The notes under the pieces were generated by a model. It ran no database searches. It saw nothing but the letters and a program-made list of their open reading frames with translations, and was not told the origin of the DNA. The position numbers and the translations under genes were made by a program. A DNA stretch of 64,000 nucleotides from Heterocephalus glaber (taxonomy: Eukaryota; Chordata; Mammalia; Rodentia; Bathyergidae): contig NW_004624743.1 in NCBI RefSeq assembly GCF_000247695.1, positions 5,764,136 through 5,828,135 on the forward strand, written 5' to 3'. Of this stretch, positions 46,177-59,340 are shown piece by piece. How positions within the stretch are numbered: position 1 is the stretch's first letter; each line of letters starts with the position of its first letter.

Positions 46177-46489
46177 GATGCATAACAGTGTTTTTATAGG
46201 CACAACCATATCTGTGCTTCTAATTCCTCAATGAAACAATTAGGTATCCATCGTATTTGTCTACTGAACTCTTAATTACAGTTCAATTTAGAAATGACTT
46301 AAAATTAGTTTTCTTCTGAATGAAATAGCTATGTAACTTTTAAAATTCAATACTTTATTTTGCATATCTTCCACAATCCTGAGGAAAAATGCTTAAAATC
46401 AGAATTTTGTCAATTACCTTTTTTACATGCAAATCCCAAAATTTACATTAGATTTCGCTCTTGATGCTGTACATTCAATGAGTTCCAAT

Positions 46490-49010
46490 GACCTTACAAT
46501 GACATATATTCACCTTTTTGTATGGTACAGACTATTTCACTGATCCAAAAGTGCTCTGACCTTTATCTGCTCATCCTTTGCCCACACTGAATACTTGGAA
46601 GCCACTGATCCTTTTACTGTGTTCCTAGAGGTGCCTTTGATACTGTATGATATAGTTAGAATCATATAGAATACACCATTTTCTAATTTTCTTCTTTCAC
46701 ATAGTAATAGTCATTTTATGTTTCTTAATATTGTTTCATGGCATGATAGCTTTTTTCTTGTAGCACTGGATAATATTCCATTGTCAGGATGGATGACAAT
46801 TTACAATAATATCTAATCACCCATGGCAATTAGGGATAAAGTTGCTATAAGTTTTCTTATGCAGATGTTTGTATGAAAATAAGTTTTAAACTCATTTGCA
46901 TAAATGCTAAGGAATGTGAATGCTTGCTCATAAATAAAAGTGGATTTAATTTTGTAAAATACTGCCAAACCATCTTTCAAAATCTCTATACTGTTGTTCA
47001 TTTCCACCAGCAATGACTCAGAGTTCCCATGGCTTCACATTCATATCAGTGTTTGCTGGCATTAAGACGTTTTAATCGGTGCATTGTGGTTCCGATTTGC
47101 ATTTCTCTGCAGACATGTGACTGGGTGCATCTTTTCAAATGATTAGCCACAACCTCTTAAGATATCCACAGAGGACTTGAGCCATTTTTTAAACATTTGC
47201 TTGTTTTGTTATTGTTGAGATTAAGAGTTTTTGTATAGTTGTTAGATAATGGTGTTTTATTAAATGTATCTTTGCAAATATTTTCTCTCAATCTCTGGAC
47301 AATATCTTTCACAGAGCAAAAGTTTTTGATACAAATGAAATCCACCTTGTCAGTTTTGCTTTTTGTGAATGATGCTCTTGGTGTTGCATCTAAAGAGTCC
47401 TTGTCGAGTGTGAAGTTATCCAGGCTCCCTCCTATGGTGGCTCTCCAGCTGTTTCAAAATCATTTGTTGAAAAGATATTTGGTTCTTGTATAATTTTTTC
47501 TTTTAGTTTTTTTTGTTAAACATCAGCTGATTATATGAATATGGACCTATTTTTAGACTTCCTATACTTTCCATTGATCTATGTGTGTATCTGCTCACCA
47601 GTATCAATGTATTCCTTATTTTAAATTTATAGTAAACCTTAGAATTGGGTAGAATTATCCCTTCAACTTTGAATCTCCTCTTTCATATTGTATTGAGTAT
47701 TCCCATTTTTCATGTCTCTCAATGGAAAATTTAGAATGAATGTGTCACTATCAGCAAAGTAACTCAGTGGGGTTTTATTGGAATTGCTTGGAAGCTGGAG
47801 GAATGACATGGTGACAACATTGAGCCTTGCTACCCATAAACAGAATGTCTCTCCATTAATTTAAGTAGATGTGTTTCTAAGTACAAAGATCTGGGTTCAA
47901 CCTCCAATGCCAAAATTTAAAAATAGAATGAAATTAAATAAAAATAAGATAAAATAATAATCAAGTATGTATTTTTCCTCATACAGATATTGTACACTTA
48001 TTATTGTATTTATCCCTAAGTATTTCATTGACAAGTGCTACTCTAAACAATGCTGTTTTAAATTTTAAATGTCACCTGTTCATTGCTTATATGTAGAGAA
48101 ATTCATGACTGTCATCTATTCGCCCTCTGTGGGCCTTCTAGATAGAATCCCTTCTTAGTTCCAGGAGATCTCCTGTATGCTTCAGATTTTCTACCTAGGT
48201 GTCATCAATGAACTAAGACGTTTTTATTTCTTCCTTTTTGATGAATATACCTTTTGTTTCCTTTTTTTTTCTTGCATTAGCTAGAATTTCTGATACAAGC
48301 TTGAAAAAGGGGGACACACCTACTTTGTTCTTAATGATAAGAAATTTGATAAGAAAGTCTCATTAAGTACAGGTAGTTTGTAGAATTTTTTATCAGAATT
48401 TTTATGAGGGAAGGTTAACTTCTATTTCTAGTGCACTGATTTTTTTTACTGGAATAGATGTCGAATGCTTTTTCTGCATCTATTGATTATGATCATGTGA
48501 TTGTTTTATCTTTAGACTGCTGACGTAATAAATTATATCAATTGGCTTTCAAATTTGCAGCACATTGTATACCTGAGATTAATTCCATTATATCCAGGAA
48601 GATAATCAATTTTATACATTTTGGTTATGATTTGTAACTATTTTATTGCATTTGTTACATCAATTTTCAAGAGAAATATTAATCTATAGTTTTCTATGAT
48701 ATCATTTTCAAGATTTAGTACTAGAGAAAATCTGGTTTCATTGAATGAATTACAGTTTATTTTATCTGCTTCTATCTTCTGAAAGAGATTTCAAAGAACT
48801 AGAACAACTCATTTTTTAAATGTTTTGTAGAACTTGTCAGTGAGTCTATCTGGGGCTGGTACCATCTGTTTTGGAAGGTTCTTAATCATCGACTCAATTT
48901 CTTCAAGAGATGTTTGCCTATTAGGAGTATATGTTTTTAATCTAATAAAAATTAAACTTCCTTGCACTTTTTTGGCAGGGGATAGCTTTATAATTTGAAA
49001 AAAGGCACCC
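46490..49010 (-). mobile_element. Decayed L1 LINE, 3'UTR and ORF2, antisense
   Basis: With rising coordinates the antisense text goes through ACTGGATAATATTCCATTGTC (46766), TTTCCACCAGCAATGACTCA (47000), TTGCATTTCTCTGCAGACATG (47097), GAGTTTTTGTATAGTTG (47224), and then ORF2-type segments such as ATGCTTTTTCTGCATCTATTG (48465), TCTATCTGGGGCTGGTACCAT (48845) and AATCATCGACTCAATTTCTTC (48882). These are standard old-L1 antisense landmarks in order. It has many stops and is 5' truncated. Confidence 0.85.
47875..47965 (+). mobile_element. Possible tRNA-derived SINE remnant
   Basis: AAAGATCTGGGTTCAACCTCCAATGCC (B-box-like GGTTCAACC) followed by an A-rich AAAATAAAATAAG tail, inside the antisense L1. 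Only the 3' half of a SINE can be suggested. Confidence 0.35.
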
Positions 49011-49401
49011 ACTGATGTTAGATTCCTACCCTCCTACAAAACTGGGAGATAGAGGGTGACCTCCCTTGATGTTTAAACTTTGAAGACAAGCTCCCAGATC
49101 TTTGAGAAAAATTATAAAAGAATTTGAATAAATTTCCATGCATCTGAAAGGGGCAGAAAAAATGTACAAGTTCTGTGTTTATTTTTGAACTCAATGGTCA
49201 AAGAGAAATGAGTTAAAGATCTAGAGTTACAACAAAGACCTATAGCTTAGCTACATATAACATTAAGACCATTACGCTCAGTGTATGTAGTCTCCCTTAT
49301 AGCAAGATATTTGCTTATAGCTAATAATCATATTTACAATGAACATATTATTTAATACATATCGTTGAGAAGTGATTACTAAATATTTACTAAAACATTC
49401 T

Positions 49402-49470
49402 CTTTTTTTGGTACTGGGGATCGAACTTGGGCAGGCAGGCAATGGCACCACTGAGCTAAATCCCTGGCCC
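49402..49470 (-). mobile_element. Internally deleted ID SINE, antisense, with target duplication
   Basis: Both ends are present (antisense GGTACTGGGGATCGAACTTG at the 3' side and GGCACCACTGAGCTAAATCC at the 5' side). The middle is missing about 15-20 bases compared with other copies: the usual 'caggaccttgcgcttgcaag' is replaced by a short GGGCAGGCAGG. Flanks are AAAACATTCT at 49392-49401 and 49471-49480, an exact 10-bp target duplication. Confidence 0.94.
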
Positions 49471-49480
49471 AAAACATTCT

Positions 49481-50542
49481 TAACATATTTGAAAACATGT
49501 AATAAAATTATTTTATACTAAAATTCAAAAATAAAATAAATTTAATAATACATATTATTTCCAAATTGAAAGACCTAAATATTGGGAATGAAATTAGCAA
49601 CCCCAGCTTTGGGATAATTGGTCTTTTGGCCTGAAATACTATGTTAATCTTTATAATATAATCTTATCTCTGATAAGTATATTTAAAATTAAAGGTAACT
49701 TTCTGAATGGGGCATTACATTTAACTAGGGTTGTAACAGTCTTGCTTTCGCTAGACAAACATATCTCATAGGCAGTATACTTAAAAAAGGTTTTCTTAGT
49801 TCTAGTTTATGTGTCTGTGGGAATAATATTCTGATTCAAATAAAGTTGGAAATCCACATGAGAGTACTGAGAGAAAATTGTATGGTTCAGATAACCTTTG
49901 CTAACTAATATTTGCAATAGTAAAAGGATAGAACCAGATATGTATAGATCTAATTTACTTGGAAATGAGGATAAATATAAAAATGAATGAAAGAAAGACA
50001 TTTGTGAGAAGTTCTTTGATACATTCTGAGCTCCAAATACTCTCATATGTTCCCATTTCTGTTATTTGTATATGTACTTGTTCAATACCAAAGAGATTAA
50101 TCAACACAAAAAAAGCTTGGAAAAGCCTGACCCTTCTGTTCTGTGAATTAGGTCCAAGGACAGCTATTTCTAGAGAAGAGAGGGATTTGAAGATTTTCTC
50201 TTGAATGGTAGAGTGCATTCAGTGTCTGTTTAGATGCTTTTCAATGTAATTGCCTCCATGTTTGAAGAATGAAACATTGTTCAAACACATTTCATTCCAA
50301 ATGCTCTAGTTTTACTTTCTTTAGCACAGAGCAGAGAGAGAATCCATCCTGTGTGACCCAAACTGCTTCTTTATCTAATTAAATGGGCGTATATTTATTC
50401 ATGAGCCAGCAGTGAAATTTATCTTCACTTGTTTGTCTTTTTCAAGAGAAATATGTGTTGAGGTAAAGATGTGTTTGTTTTTGCTGTTGTTTTTTTAAAA
50501 AGTACTTTTTAATTGTCCAAAGCTATATTCAAAGTGCAAAGG
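49481..50542. other. AT-rich unassigned DNA
   Basis: No gene. The overlapping 80-87-codon frames at 49807-50218 lie on opposite strands and have no motif. Confidence 0.45.
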
Positions 50543-50636
50543 GGGGCTGGGGATTTAGCTCAGTGGTTCTGCTACCTGCTTCACAAGCGCAAGGACCCGA
50601 GTTCGATCCCTGGTACCAAAAAACCAAAAAAAACCA
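50543..50636 (+). mobile_element. ID-type SINE, sense, intact pol III boxes
   Basis: Body GGGGCTGGGGATTTAGCTCAGTGG, with A box TAGCTCAGTGG at 50556-50566 and B box GTTCGATCC at 50601-50609, then CCTGGTACC and an A-rich tail interrupted by CC. The near-repeat AAAGTGCAAAGG (from 50531) and AAAATGCAAGG (from 50636) is a probable target duplication. Of the copies here it keeps the best internal promoter. Confidence 0.95.
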
Positions 50637-50649
50637 AAATGCAAGGAAA

Positions 50650-51252
50650 AGATAGGATGAGCCATGGATGACTCATTTCTCATCCATACCATCATGAGGA
50701 TCCTGAGGTATACAGAACATAATGGTTGAAATTTAAAACATCTGTAATACAATGTTTTCATGAACTTCTAATATTTAGCAAAATACAGAGTTAAGGAAAT
50801 AAAGAAATATCTTTTACTTACAGACGATTTTTGTAAGAAATAACTTGTAAATTACATTAAATCATGTCTCAAAACTGTAAGTTAGTAATAAAATAGGTCA
50901 CCAGAGTCATAAATACAAAGACATTACAATGTCTTATGACTGAATAGAATTGATAAGGACCCTGAGTATATGGTATTCAGCATAATGGAGTGCATAATAG
51001 AATGATATGATCTGAGATGACTGTTTTTCTTCAGCAAGCAAATCATCGATCTAGATTAGGATGAGATGTCAGGTACTAAGTGGGCATGCAGGTTTTTTAA
51101 ATACACAATTTATTATCTTCATATAAGATTGAAAATAATTGAGGATATTTGCACAATTCATCAATACACAACTCAATACAGGCAGAAAATAAATATATGT
51201 ATCAAAAACATTTGATGATTTGATTGCAAAATTATGTGGCTTATTGAAAGTA
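50650..51252. other. AT-rich unassigned DNA
   Basis: No gene or recognised repeat. Confidence 0.45.
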
Positions 51253-51447
51253 ATTTTTTTCTTTCCTTCTAGTATTATGGATTAAACCCAGTAATTTCAC
51301 CTGAAGCTACATCGCCAACTCTCTCCCCTTTATGATTTTGAAACAGGTTTTTATCAAGTCATTGAGTTGCTCAGGCTGGGCTTCAACATGATAACCTTTG
51401 TCCTTCCAGAGTGCTGGGATTGCAGATATGTGCCATCATGCCCTGAG
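51253..51447 (-). mobile_element. Chimeric ID-B1 (B4-like) SINE, antisense
   Basis: A T-rich tail (51253-51268) is followed by an antisense ID-like part (AGTATTATGGATTAAACCCA ... 51269-51328). A B1-like part then follows (TTTTGAAACAGGTTTTTATC, GTTGCTCAGGCTGGGCTTCA, GAGTGCTGGGATTGCAGATA, TGTGCCATCATGCCC, 51329-51447). Same fusion order as at 39884-40055. Diverged. Confidence 0.88.
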
Positions 51448-53400
51448 CACTAATAGTTTTATGAAAGTACTTATCAAATAGAATAAAATTGCTCTCTGTA
51501 CAATAAAGCAGTCTCAAATAATGTGATATAGTAATGTACTAATGTATTTAATTCTATTATTATCCACCAGAACTGCAATAAAGAATTGCTTCTAAAATGA
51601 CTGAGATAATCACCAAGGAACAAGCTGAACACAAAAATCTCTAAGTATCCAAAATCAATGCAAAAGCAATGGGTGGCAACAGACATTCCTACTTTTTCTT
51701 AGGAGATTTAATTGCTACACAACAATAAATCCATATCATTTAAAAATCAGTTCATATTTTCTGAAATACTAAGCAAAAATTGAAAGATGCCTTCCAGAAA
51801 TGTTCTATCTTTGATGTACTCTTTTGTTGCTCAATTTATAGAAATAAGAGAAAAAAAAATCAGTTTAGAGGTTATTGTATAAGAAAGTACCACGCAAAGA
51901 AGTGAAAGTCAAAAGAAACTAATGATCACACAATCCAATAACAGAAAGTTAATGCAATCTTCCATCTCCTTCCTCAATGTTTCCTATTAATCAGAGCACA
52001 ATGTGGTCTGTCCTCTAAAAATTTTATTTTATAGCCCCATACTAAAGATTTTTGGAAGGTGCAGTTATTTTATAAGCTTTCAACTGTAAAAAAAATCCAT
52101 ATACCAATCACAGTATGTGTAGTATTCCTCCTCTGCCACTGTCAACGTGTGAGTGAAATGGAAGAGTACTTGTAAATTATCTTAAAATGCATATAAAGCA
52201 AGGAACCACACTATAAAGTACTGTTCGTGTATGCATTTTTCCTTAAATCTTCCTTTAATTGACTGCCACAGACAGAAAACACATCCTCAGAAGAGAATGA
52301 TAAGGTCCCTATGCTGAAAAGATAAACGGTCTGCAGGACAATATTAATTACACGAAGTGGTAATTATGCAAGATAAATGCATGCAGCAAAAGGTTTTCCA
52401 AAATTAAGGTTCTTACCCATTGCTCTCTTTCCTACGTTTATTAGTTTATTAAATAACTTTATGTCATAGGAAAATTTCTTTTGTTAGCCTAAAGGAGAAT
52501 TGAGAGTTTTAGCAATTACTTATAAATTGATTCAGTTTCAAAACTGTAGCTGTTAATGCGATTATGTAAAATTAGCTATAAAATGAACTGAGTACTCAAA
52601 AAAATGTAAAAGGAAGACTCATCAACAGAGTGAAAGTTAGTGATTACTATTAACCTCTACAGAAAAGAAAATATAACACCAAAGGGCATATGGATATTTT
52701 GCAGGAAAATCAAAATTCTTTTTCATTTCCTAGCCTATGAAATATTTTCAAAATTATCTTATTATAGTGCATTCAAAATATTAATGTTTACTTCACAGGT
52801 GAAAATCATGGGCAGTTAGCCACACATTTCTTATCAAGAGAAATAATGAAAGTCTAACAAAAACCTTTTAAATTTTCCAATTAAAATTTTCCTAATGAAT
52901 TCTTTGAACAAATCATGTAGACATGTTTCATTGACCATGGCCCATGACAATGAAGTACAGGAGTTGAGAACAGGGCAATACCAACTGTCAGAGAAGCTAA
53001 GCTACCAGGTGGACAGCTTGTTGTTCTTCACTGCCGTTCTTTTAGTGCTGACATAAGAGATGCAGAAGGACTCTTTGTTTTACTTTTTGTTGTCACACAC
53101 CTATGATTTGCACATCTTTCTTAAGATAAAATATCACAAATGTACATTTGTGAAAGGTGAGTGTATGCCAGAAAATATTCAATGGTCCCATTAGAACAAT
53201 GGACAAGTCTTTATACGCTGAATGAAAGGGTAATATATTGTGGAAAAATAGACAAAATTGGCCAATAAACATATAAGGCAAGTTTTATTTACTAAAAGTT
53301 AAATTGAAAGGATATTGATATTAAGTTAGACATTTGCCTATTATAATTTAAGGCAAATAGCACTGTAAACTGCATAAGGGTTTTGGACATAGTTCTCTCC
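51448..53400. other. AT-rich unassigned DNA
   Basis: No gene or recognised young repeat. Short frames only. Confidence 0.45.
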
Positions 53401-53930
53401 TGAACATCAGCACTGGACTGGAAGGGCATGTTGGTTGCTCCTCAGCTGGAGCATTGCAAGTGTCCTAATTCATTATCTCCAAATCAAAATTGAATCATAA
53501 CTACTTCTGCTGCCCAATTCCTGCAGGATTAAGTATAAAATCCCATTCCAATAATACATGTCAGCAACGGGTATTTCTAATACAAGTCTTTCTACATATT
53601 CACATCTATGCCCCTACCTGCCTGTTTCAAGTCACATTCAGATCTTAGGTGTGTCTTCTGAATCTCTGAATTATCCTGTGTATCTCTGTGATTTTCACAC
53701 TCTTCTCTTAGCTAACAATAGCCCCACATCTCTGCTTTCATACACAGCACTGATGAAATTTAAGTGTTCACAAATGACACACAAACTCTATGATGCTTTG
53801 GGGGCTACCCTGCAGAATTGAGAGCTTTCTCCTTAGACTTTACTGTACCTTGTCCAAATTTCCATGTTAGTACCAAATCAGCAACTCAAGGTCATTGAAT
53901 AAATGAATGAGAATGAGCTAAATACAGTAG
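53401..53930. other. Ordinary-composition segment, possibly old L2-related
   Basis: The run of phrases such as CTACTTCTGCTGCCCAATTC and GGATTAAGTATAAAATCCCA resembles antisense L2 body sequence ('cccaattgcctacaggataaagtccaaactcc') but is too diverged to call. An 87-codon plus frame at 53558-53821 is open without family resemblance. Confidence 0.25.
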
Positions 53931-53937
53931 TGCAAAA

Positions 53938-54002
53938 AGAAGGTAAGAAGAAAGGGAGAGAGGAAGAGAGGAGAGAAAGAAGGAAAGAAAGAAAAAAGAC
54001 CT
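53938..54002. repeat. GA-rich polypurine low-complexity tract
   Basis: A nearly pure purine run of AAG/GAGA/GAAA words. On the complement it gives a Phe/Ser/Leu-rich frame that is not a gene. Confidence 0.88.
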
Positions 54003-55984
54003 CCAGATAAGAGAAAATGGGAAAGAAACTGAATATCACACACATCATAATATAATTGTTCAGAGAAGAAAACTGCGTGGAATTTTCCATCTCCTTCTCA
54101 ACGCTTTAAAATGTTTCATCAGATTTAATTCAGAATGGATGTGCAGTCCCAGAAGGAATTCTTCCAATTTACTCACAGCTTCCCAGTCATTATCACTATT
54201 GGGGATGGAAGATCAAAAGCTGTGTGCAGAAGGGTTAAAATTCTTTAAATGGCTTTTCCAATCCCATAGGCAAATTAAAGTCAAAGCTCATATGACGTAG
54301 TGGCTAGGTTACATCAAGTCTCAGATTGCATTCTCTTCTCCACCCTCAGAAATTTTAGGCAATTACCACCATTACTCTTTTTCATACCGATCCTTTAATA
54401 GCATCTAGTATAAAGCTATGCAATTACTGATTTTCCTTCAATGTGTAAACTATAGCCTTTATACCAGAGGTTTTGGTTCAGGAGGTCTCAACCAGGGTCT
54501 GTAATTGAATATTTGAACTAAGAAAACTTTCCATATATCTTTCTTGGAAAAAATTGAAAAACAAAGGACAGATACGTTACCCAGGCATTCAAGGTCCACT
54601 TGCTGTTGGGTCCCAAACTAGTATTTGAATATCTCTCTCTTCTTTGCCCACAATTTACACTCAGAAGAAAGAATCACCATTAATCACCTGCAAAGTGTTT
54701 TAGCCAATTTTTCATTTTCATTTTGTTAGAAATGACGAAAGAATTTGTACAAAAGATTAAGGCATAGTATAAATATGAATTGACTCAAATTCTATTCCCT
54801 TTACTACTTATTCCTTTTACTACATTATTCCCTTTCAAATTGTATTCCCTTCACTACATCTAGGATTCTTAGTTCCTTTACCTTTACCATGTGCAGATTA
54901 AATAAGAGAATGCAAGTGAAGCACCTGCCGAATAGAGGTTTAGTTGTTTTTCTCTTTACCTATGCAGGTATACAAGCTCTTAAACAGCATCGACTTGTTC
55001 CATGGTGCATTGATTATTCCCAGCTTCATAATAACTTTTAAGAGGAGCTATAAACAGTTGTACCATTTATAATTCAAACCATAAACTTCCCAGACCTGGG
55101 TAGCATTTATCACAGAGTTGGACAAAACAGTCATTTCCATCTTTTTGAGGCTCAGCAATACATAGGTACATTTGGAGCCCTCTAAGCTGTGTCAGTGTTA
55201 ATTGCTTCATGATCTATGTGTTGAGATAAGTAACTTTTGACCAAAATAATTAGTGATCATAATTTCAACAGAAAAAGAAAGAAAAAATAGTCTCTTTATC
55301 TTGTGTTTTTATCTCATTTAAAATTTTATTTTTGGAATCAAATGCTTTCTTCATTCCATTTTTATACTTTATTACTATCCTCAGCAGAAAAGTTACTGAC
55401 GCAGAAAAGAAGTCTTGGTGGTATTTAGGAAATGTGTATCTCATAAGTGACTTAGTAATGTGACAGATGTCTTTGGAAGCAGCACTAGAGCAGGCAGTGT
55501 AGTGATGCACAAGCACACTGTCCTCTTAGGGGCCATGTTGTAAGGCCTGTACATTTGCCTTTGACATGACTGTGATAGCACAGTGACATGAAGGTGTTGC
55601 CCTTTATTTTCTGTGGCTCTCTGGGCCTTTGAGGTTGTTACCACGGGGCAACAGTGGAGCAGCCTGTTAACTGCTGTGAGGAGGAAGTTAATCAAGAGTC
55701 AATGAGCTGCCTTTGTGATTTCTTGAGTTGCCACTTGGGTAGACAGATGCTCTCATATTTTTTGGATGTCAATATACTCTCTGAAGAAGGCTACGTTCAA
55801 TCTAACATTTTATTTACTCTATGTGAGGATAAAAATTGTCTATGTCCTTAATTTTGTCACTGTTAAGACTAAAAATAAAGTGTTTCTTTCTGAAGAAATT
55901 TTATCAATAGTCTTTGTATTCTATATGAAGTAATTGTTTGAGATATGAAAATTTCTATTTTGCAAAGAGAATTTAACTGTTGAT
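54003..55984. other. AT-rich unassigned DNA
   Basis: No gene is supported. 55440-55850 has frames open on both strands (84, 83 and 65 codons) with no recognisable protein. Confidence 0.4.
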
Positions 55985-55989
55985 CATTG

Positions 55990-56017
55990 AAATATATATA
56001 TATATGTATATATATGA
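55990..56017. repeat. (TA)n microsatellite
   Basis: About twelve AT units with one GT interruption. Confidence 0.9.
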
Positions 56018-58600
56018 AGAATTTGCATTCCTCCTCTTGTCCATAATTCTGACACCCTGACAATGCAAGGAAAATGAAATTCGTGAAAAGCTTAAGAGCA
56101 AACACCACCTGATTCATTGTGTTCTTGAAATGTTTTAATATCTAGAGGCTCATAATTTGATAATTTGATAACTGTGTCTAGTTTAACTGAGCCACTTAAG
56201 AATGGAGTTATGCATTCTAAATGTGTAAAAAGTCTCTCATCAGTAAGGCTTGTATTTAGCAATGATTCATATGGAGGCAAAAATGCTAAAAACACTGCGT
56301 TGGCCTTTGCCTTTCTATTATAAGTGCTGTATGCACCAATAGCTCAGAAAGTGTTTGTCTCTTTCAGTGACGAATCTGAGCACAAATCCCATTTAGAATG
56401 TGAACAAGGGCATAGAAAGCCAATTTGAAAGAGGAGATGTTGAGAAATAAGCTTGTCAGCTCTCTCCCACCATCCCTACTGAAAGCAACTTCCACTCTAC
56501 CTGTTATGTAGACTGCACAGGGTTTTTATTTTTTGAGTATCAGTGGTACTTTCCATGGGAGACTGACAATAGGGAGGAACTACTAAAATGTTTCATGTCA
56601 GTGGCTATACAAAAACTATTGCGCTGTATATAAATATGAACCAGCCCACACCTAGAGACCAGTTTATGACCTATTCATTAAGGGACTTTGAGCACATGAA
56701 AATGAATGTAGTAGTAATAGTTGTATCCCTCAAGACTGAGCTAGATTTTTTTCTTTTGGTTGTTTATTTATTTCAAGTATATACATTTGTTATGAAAATC
56801 CCCATGTTAAGCCATTATAGAGAGATGAAAGTAAATCCATTACCATCACAGAAACAGAACTCAAAGTATTTCCCATGCCCTTAAGTAATTTCTTGTGGCT
56901 TAGGGAGCTATAATTTGGTAGTCAGAGGGATAATGAAAACCATAAGACAGACATGGATTATCTTACTGAGGAAATCAATATTACTTTAGAATTTCTGGAT
57001 GAAAGTTTCCAATTTCCATGTTGTCATAAAATTTCACAACCACAATCCATGCAAAATTATCCATCAATGTTCAGTGAGTTTCAGAGAAAAGCTAGTATTT
57101 TATGGGTAGTTTTTATGAGGTGTAAGGCTTGAAAAGTTACTATATTTCTGTAAACTGGGTCTTTGATGGGGTTAATGCTGCTACTGAATTTTAGTAAGCA
57201 AGGCTTTTTGGTGCAGTGCAATGTCAGAGGTGCTAGAATGTCTTCATTCAGTCAAAACAATGTCTGCCTTTTCTGCCGTGTCTGCCTTTTCTGCTGGTTT
57301 TCACAGGCTCACAGGTACTGCCTCAAGAATACCTTCATTTATCTTTTAAAGAGAGCTGCCCTCCATATAAAAACTTGTTTGATTGCTTTGGCTGCCCCCC
57401 AACACACACACACACAAGCAATGTCTCCACACAAATCATCTGATATGTGTTTTAAGTCTAAATATAAAATTGCAATTTCAGAATTCCAATTTCTATTCCA
57501 TGATGCCATAATTTTAATTTTAGTCTTCTAAAATTAAAAGACTAAAGTCTCTAGTCTTTGATGAGAATAACAACACTTAAGTTCATATTCTTTCGGGAAA
57601 CTTGGTGGCAAAATTTTAAAAAGTTAAAATGAGAATAAAGAAATGAAAAATATAAAAGATGTTGAGAGAGATTCCATATAATTGATGCTATCAATTTGGG
57701 GGGTGGGTGTCATGATTTCTGTGAGCCATCGGATTGAGGCAATTTGTAAATCCCAAGCATCACAAATTAATCCCTAGTCCTCAGAATCTCAGTCTTGGAA
57801 GCACAAACAGAAATTTAAAGAATGTTTAATTAAACTTTATATTTTGCATAACTAAAGATTCACCTGCAGTTGCAGGTAATAATATGAAGAAATTTGGTTG
57901 TCTCTGAAGATATCAAACTTTTGCTGTTGTTTGACTCTACACTGCCGTTTGCTTTAACAGCTTCTTCAAGTCAGTCTCTGGAACACAAGATGTAAAAAGA
58001 AGACCCAAGAAACTCATCGCAGTGTCATTTTGAGTCCAAAATTGCATAGCCAGGCTACCTTCTCTCTGCCTCTCAAATCTTTTCTTTGCTTTTTCCTTAC
58101 ATGTAATGTTCAAGGATTTTAGTTTTCCTTTATATGAGTACAATTGGAAATGTTATATTTCCTCCATCTTCTAGAAGTAAAAGTTAACAAAATACATTTT
58201 GATCAACCACAATGAAAATAATTGAAATATGTTTTGAAGCTAACTTCCTATAAATAATAAAACCATCTTACTGGGAAAAATCAGTCAAGCCTATTATAGT
58301 ACATATGTTACAATATATTTTACTCAAAAGAAGGTAGAAAGGATTTAGTGATTATCTCCTTATATCACCACAGTAATGAGCACATTGGCTACATTACCAT
58401 TTACCCATTTTATAACTGTTTCAGTCTAAAATGATATGATGATGTATCTAGACAAAGCTAAATATCATTGTTTCCAAATTATGCATCAATATTATATATG
58501 AAATTAATAATATAATCTCTAAGTGAAAGACCACCTGTAAGCTGTCTGGTTGGTGAAATTATACAGCTCTCGGAACCTAAAGATCTACATGAAAATATTT
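56018..58600. other. AT-rich unassigned DNA with minor repeats
   Basis: No gene. Minor items: an 18-bp tandem duplication (TGTCTGCCTTTTCTGC) at 57261-57296, a short CA run at 57402-57416, and a 9-bp-arm hairpin (TTTAGTCTT / AAGACTAAA) at 57519-57546. The 122-codon plus frame at 57163-57531 includes the CA run (His-Thr residues) and has no family motif. Confidence 0.4.
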
Positions 58601-58609
58601 GACAAACTT

Positions 58610-59340
58610 TGCTGTAGCTTCCAACAGGTAAGGCTGTGTCCCTAGGATGATTCCAGACCCCTTCACATCCTTGCCTGAAAGAGATCAACACTGCCAAGGA
58701 GAATTTTCATTTTGTTGCCCCCCCAAAAACCCAGTGATAGACAAATAGGTCCCTGAACCACCTCTTAAAGCAGGCACTTTAGAAAACGTTCCATTATAAA
58801 CCCTCTCCGTCCTGTGAGATGTAACTCTACATTTAGAAATCGATTCTTCAAGGATCAGAAAGCCGTTTCTGCAATGGGATCCCTCCAGGGACAACGTTCT
58901 CCCTCTTGCTGTCATTATCTCTGGGAAGAGGAGGGCCCTCTTCAGGGGCACCTAGTCTCAATTTGCAACACTCTGCCTGTGGAAGGGAGAGGCGAAGCAA
59001 AACCTGGTCTCAACAAACCAACAAAAAAAGAAAGGGAGGCCATGTGCATTTCTCCTCTAGATAAGTGCCATTAACAAATCTAGGTCGCCCTGTCCCGTGG
59101 ACCATTCCTCTATGGCTTTCCATTAACACACCTCATCTGTTCAAGGAACTGAGTTTAATCCAGATATTCCTCCCTGTTGCAGTAGTGTTACTGAACAGAA
59201 TCTGTCCTCACTGTTGGCAGTGGTGTCCAGCCAATCCTTGGGTCGCTTCATTCCGGGACACGTCACACAGGCTCCCCGGTCATTGCAAAGGGCTACCCGT
59301 GCCAATGCTGCTGCTGTATTCACTGTTTTCCACATGATGC
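58610..59340. other. GC-richer block, unassigned
   Basis: Contrasts with AT-rich flanks. Five frames of 64-90 codons are open on both strands, as seen in other GC-richer blocks here, so this is not evidence for a gene. Phrases such as ATTATAAACCCTCTCC and CGTCCTGTGAGATG may be from an LTR, but the family is unknown. A short B1-like tail (CTGGTCTCAACAAACCAACA plus A-rich) sits at 59005-59035. Confidence 0.3.

Noticed and set aside
50543..50636. Possible tRNA gene (A and B boxes present)
   Set aside because: The body lacks a proper acceptor stem and anticodon arm and carries the shared ID 5' extension and A tail, so it is a SINE, not a tRNA gene.
57163..57531. 122-codon plus frame
   Set aside because: No recognised protein, includes a short CA run, no splice or poly(A) signals, and lies in unassigned AT-rich DNA.
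57519..57546. Hairpin TTTAGTCTT / AAGACTAAA as a possible small RNA
   Set aside because: Nine-bp arms in AT-rich DNA are expected by chance, and there is no extended stem of the kind expected for a microRNA precursor.
58685..59337. Frames of 64-90 codons in a GC-richer block as possible exons
   Set aside because: Five frames on both strands are open together, and none has a family motif or convincing splice sites.
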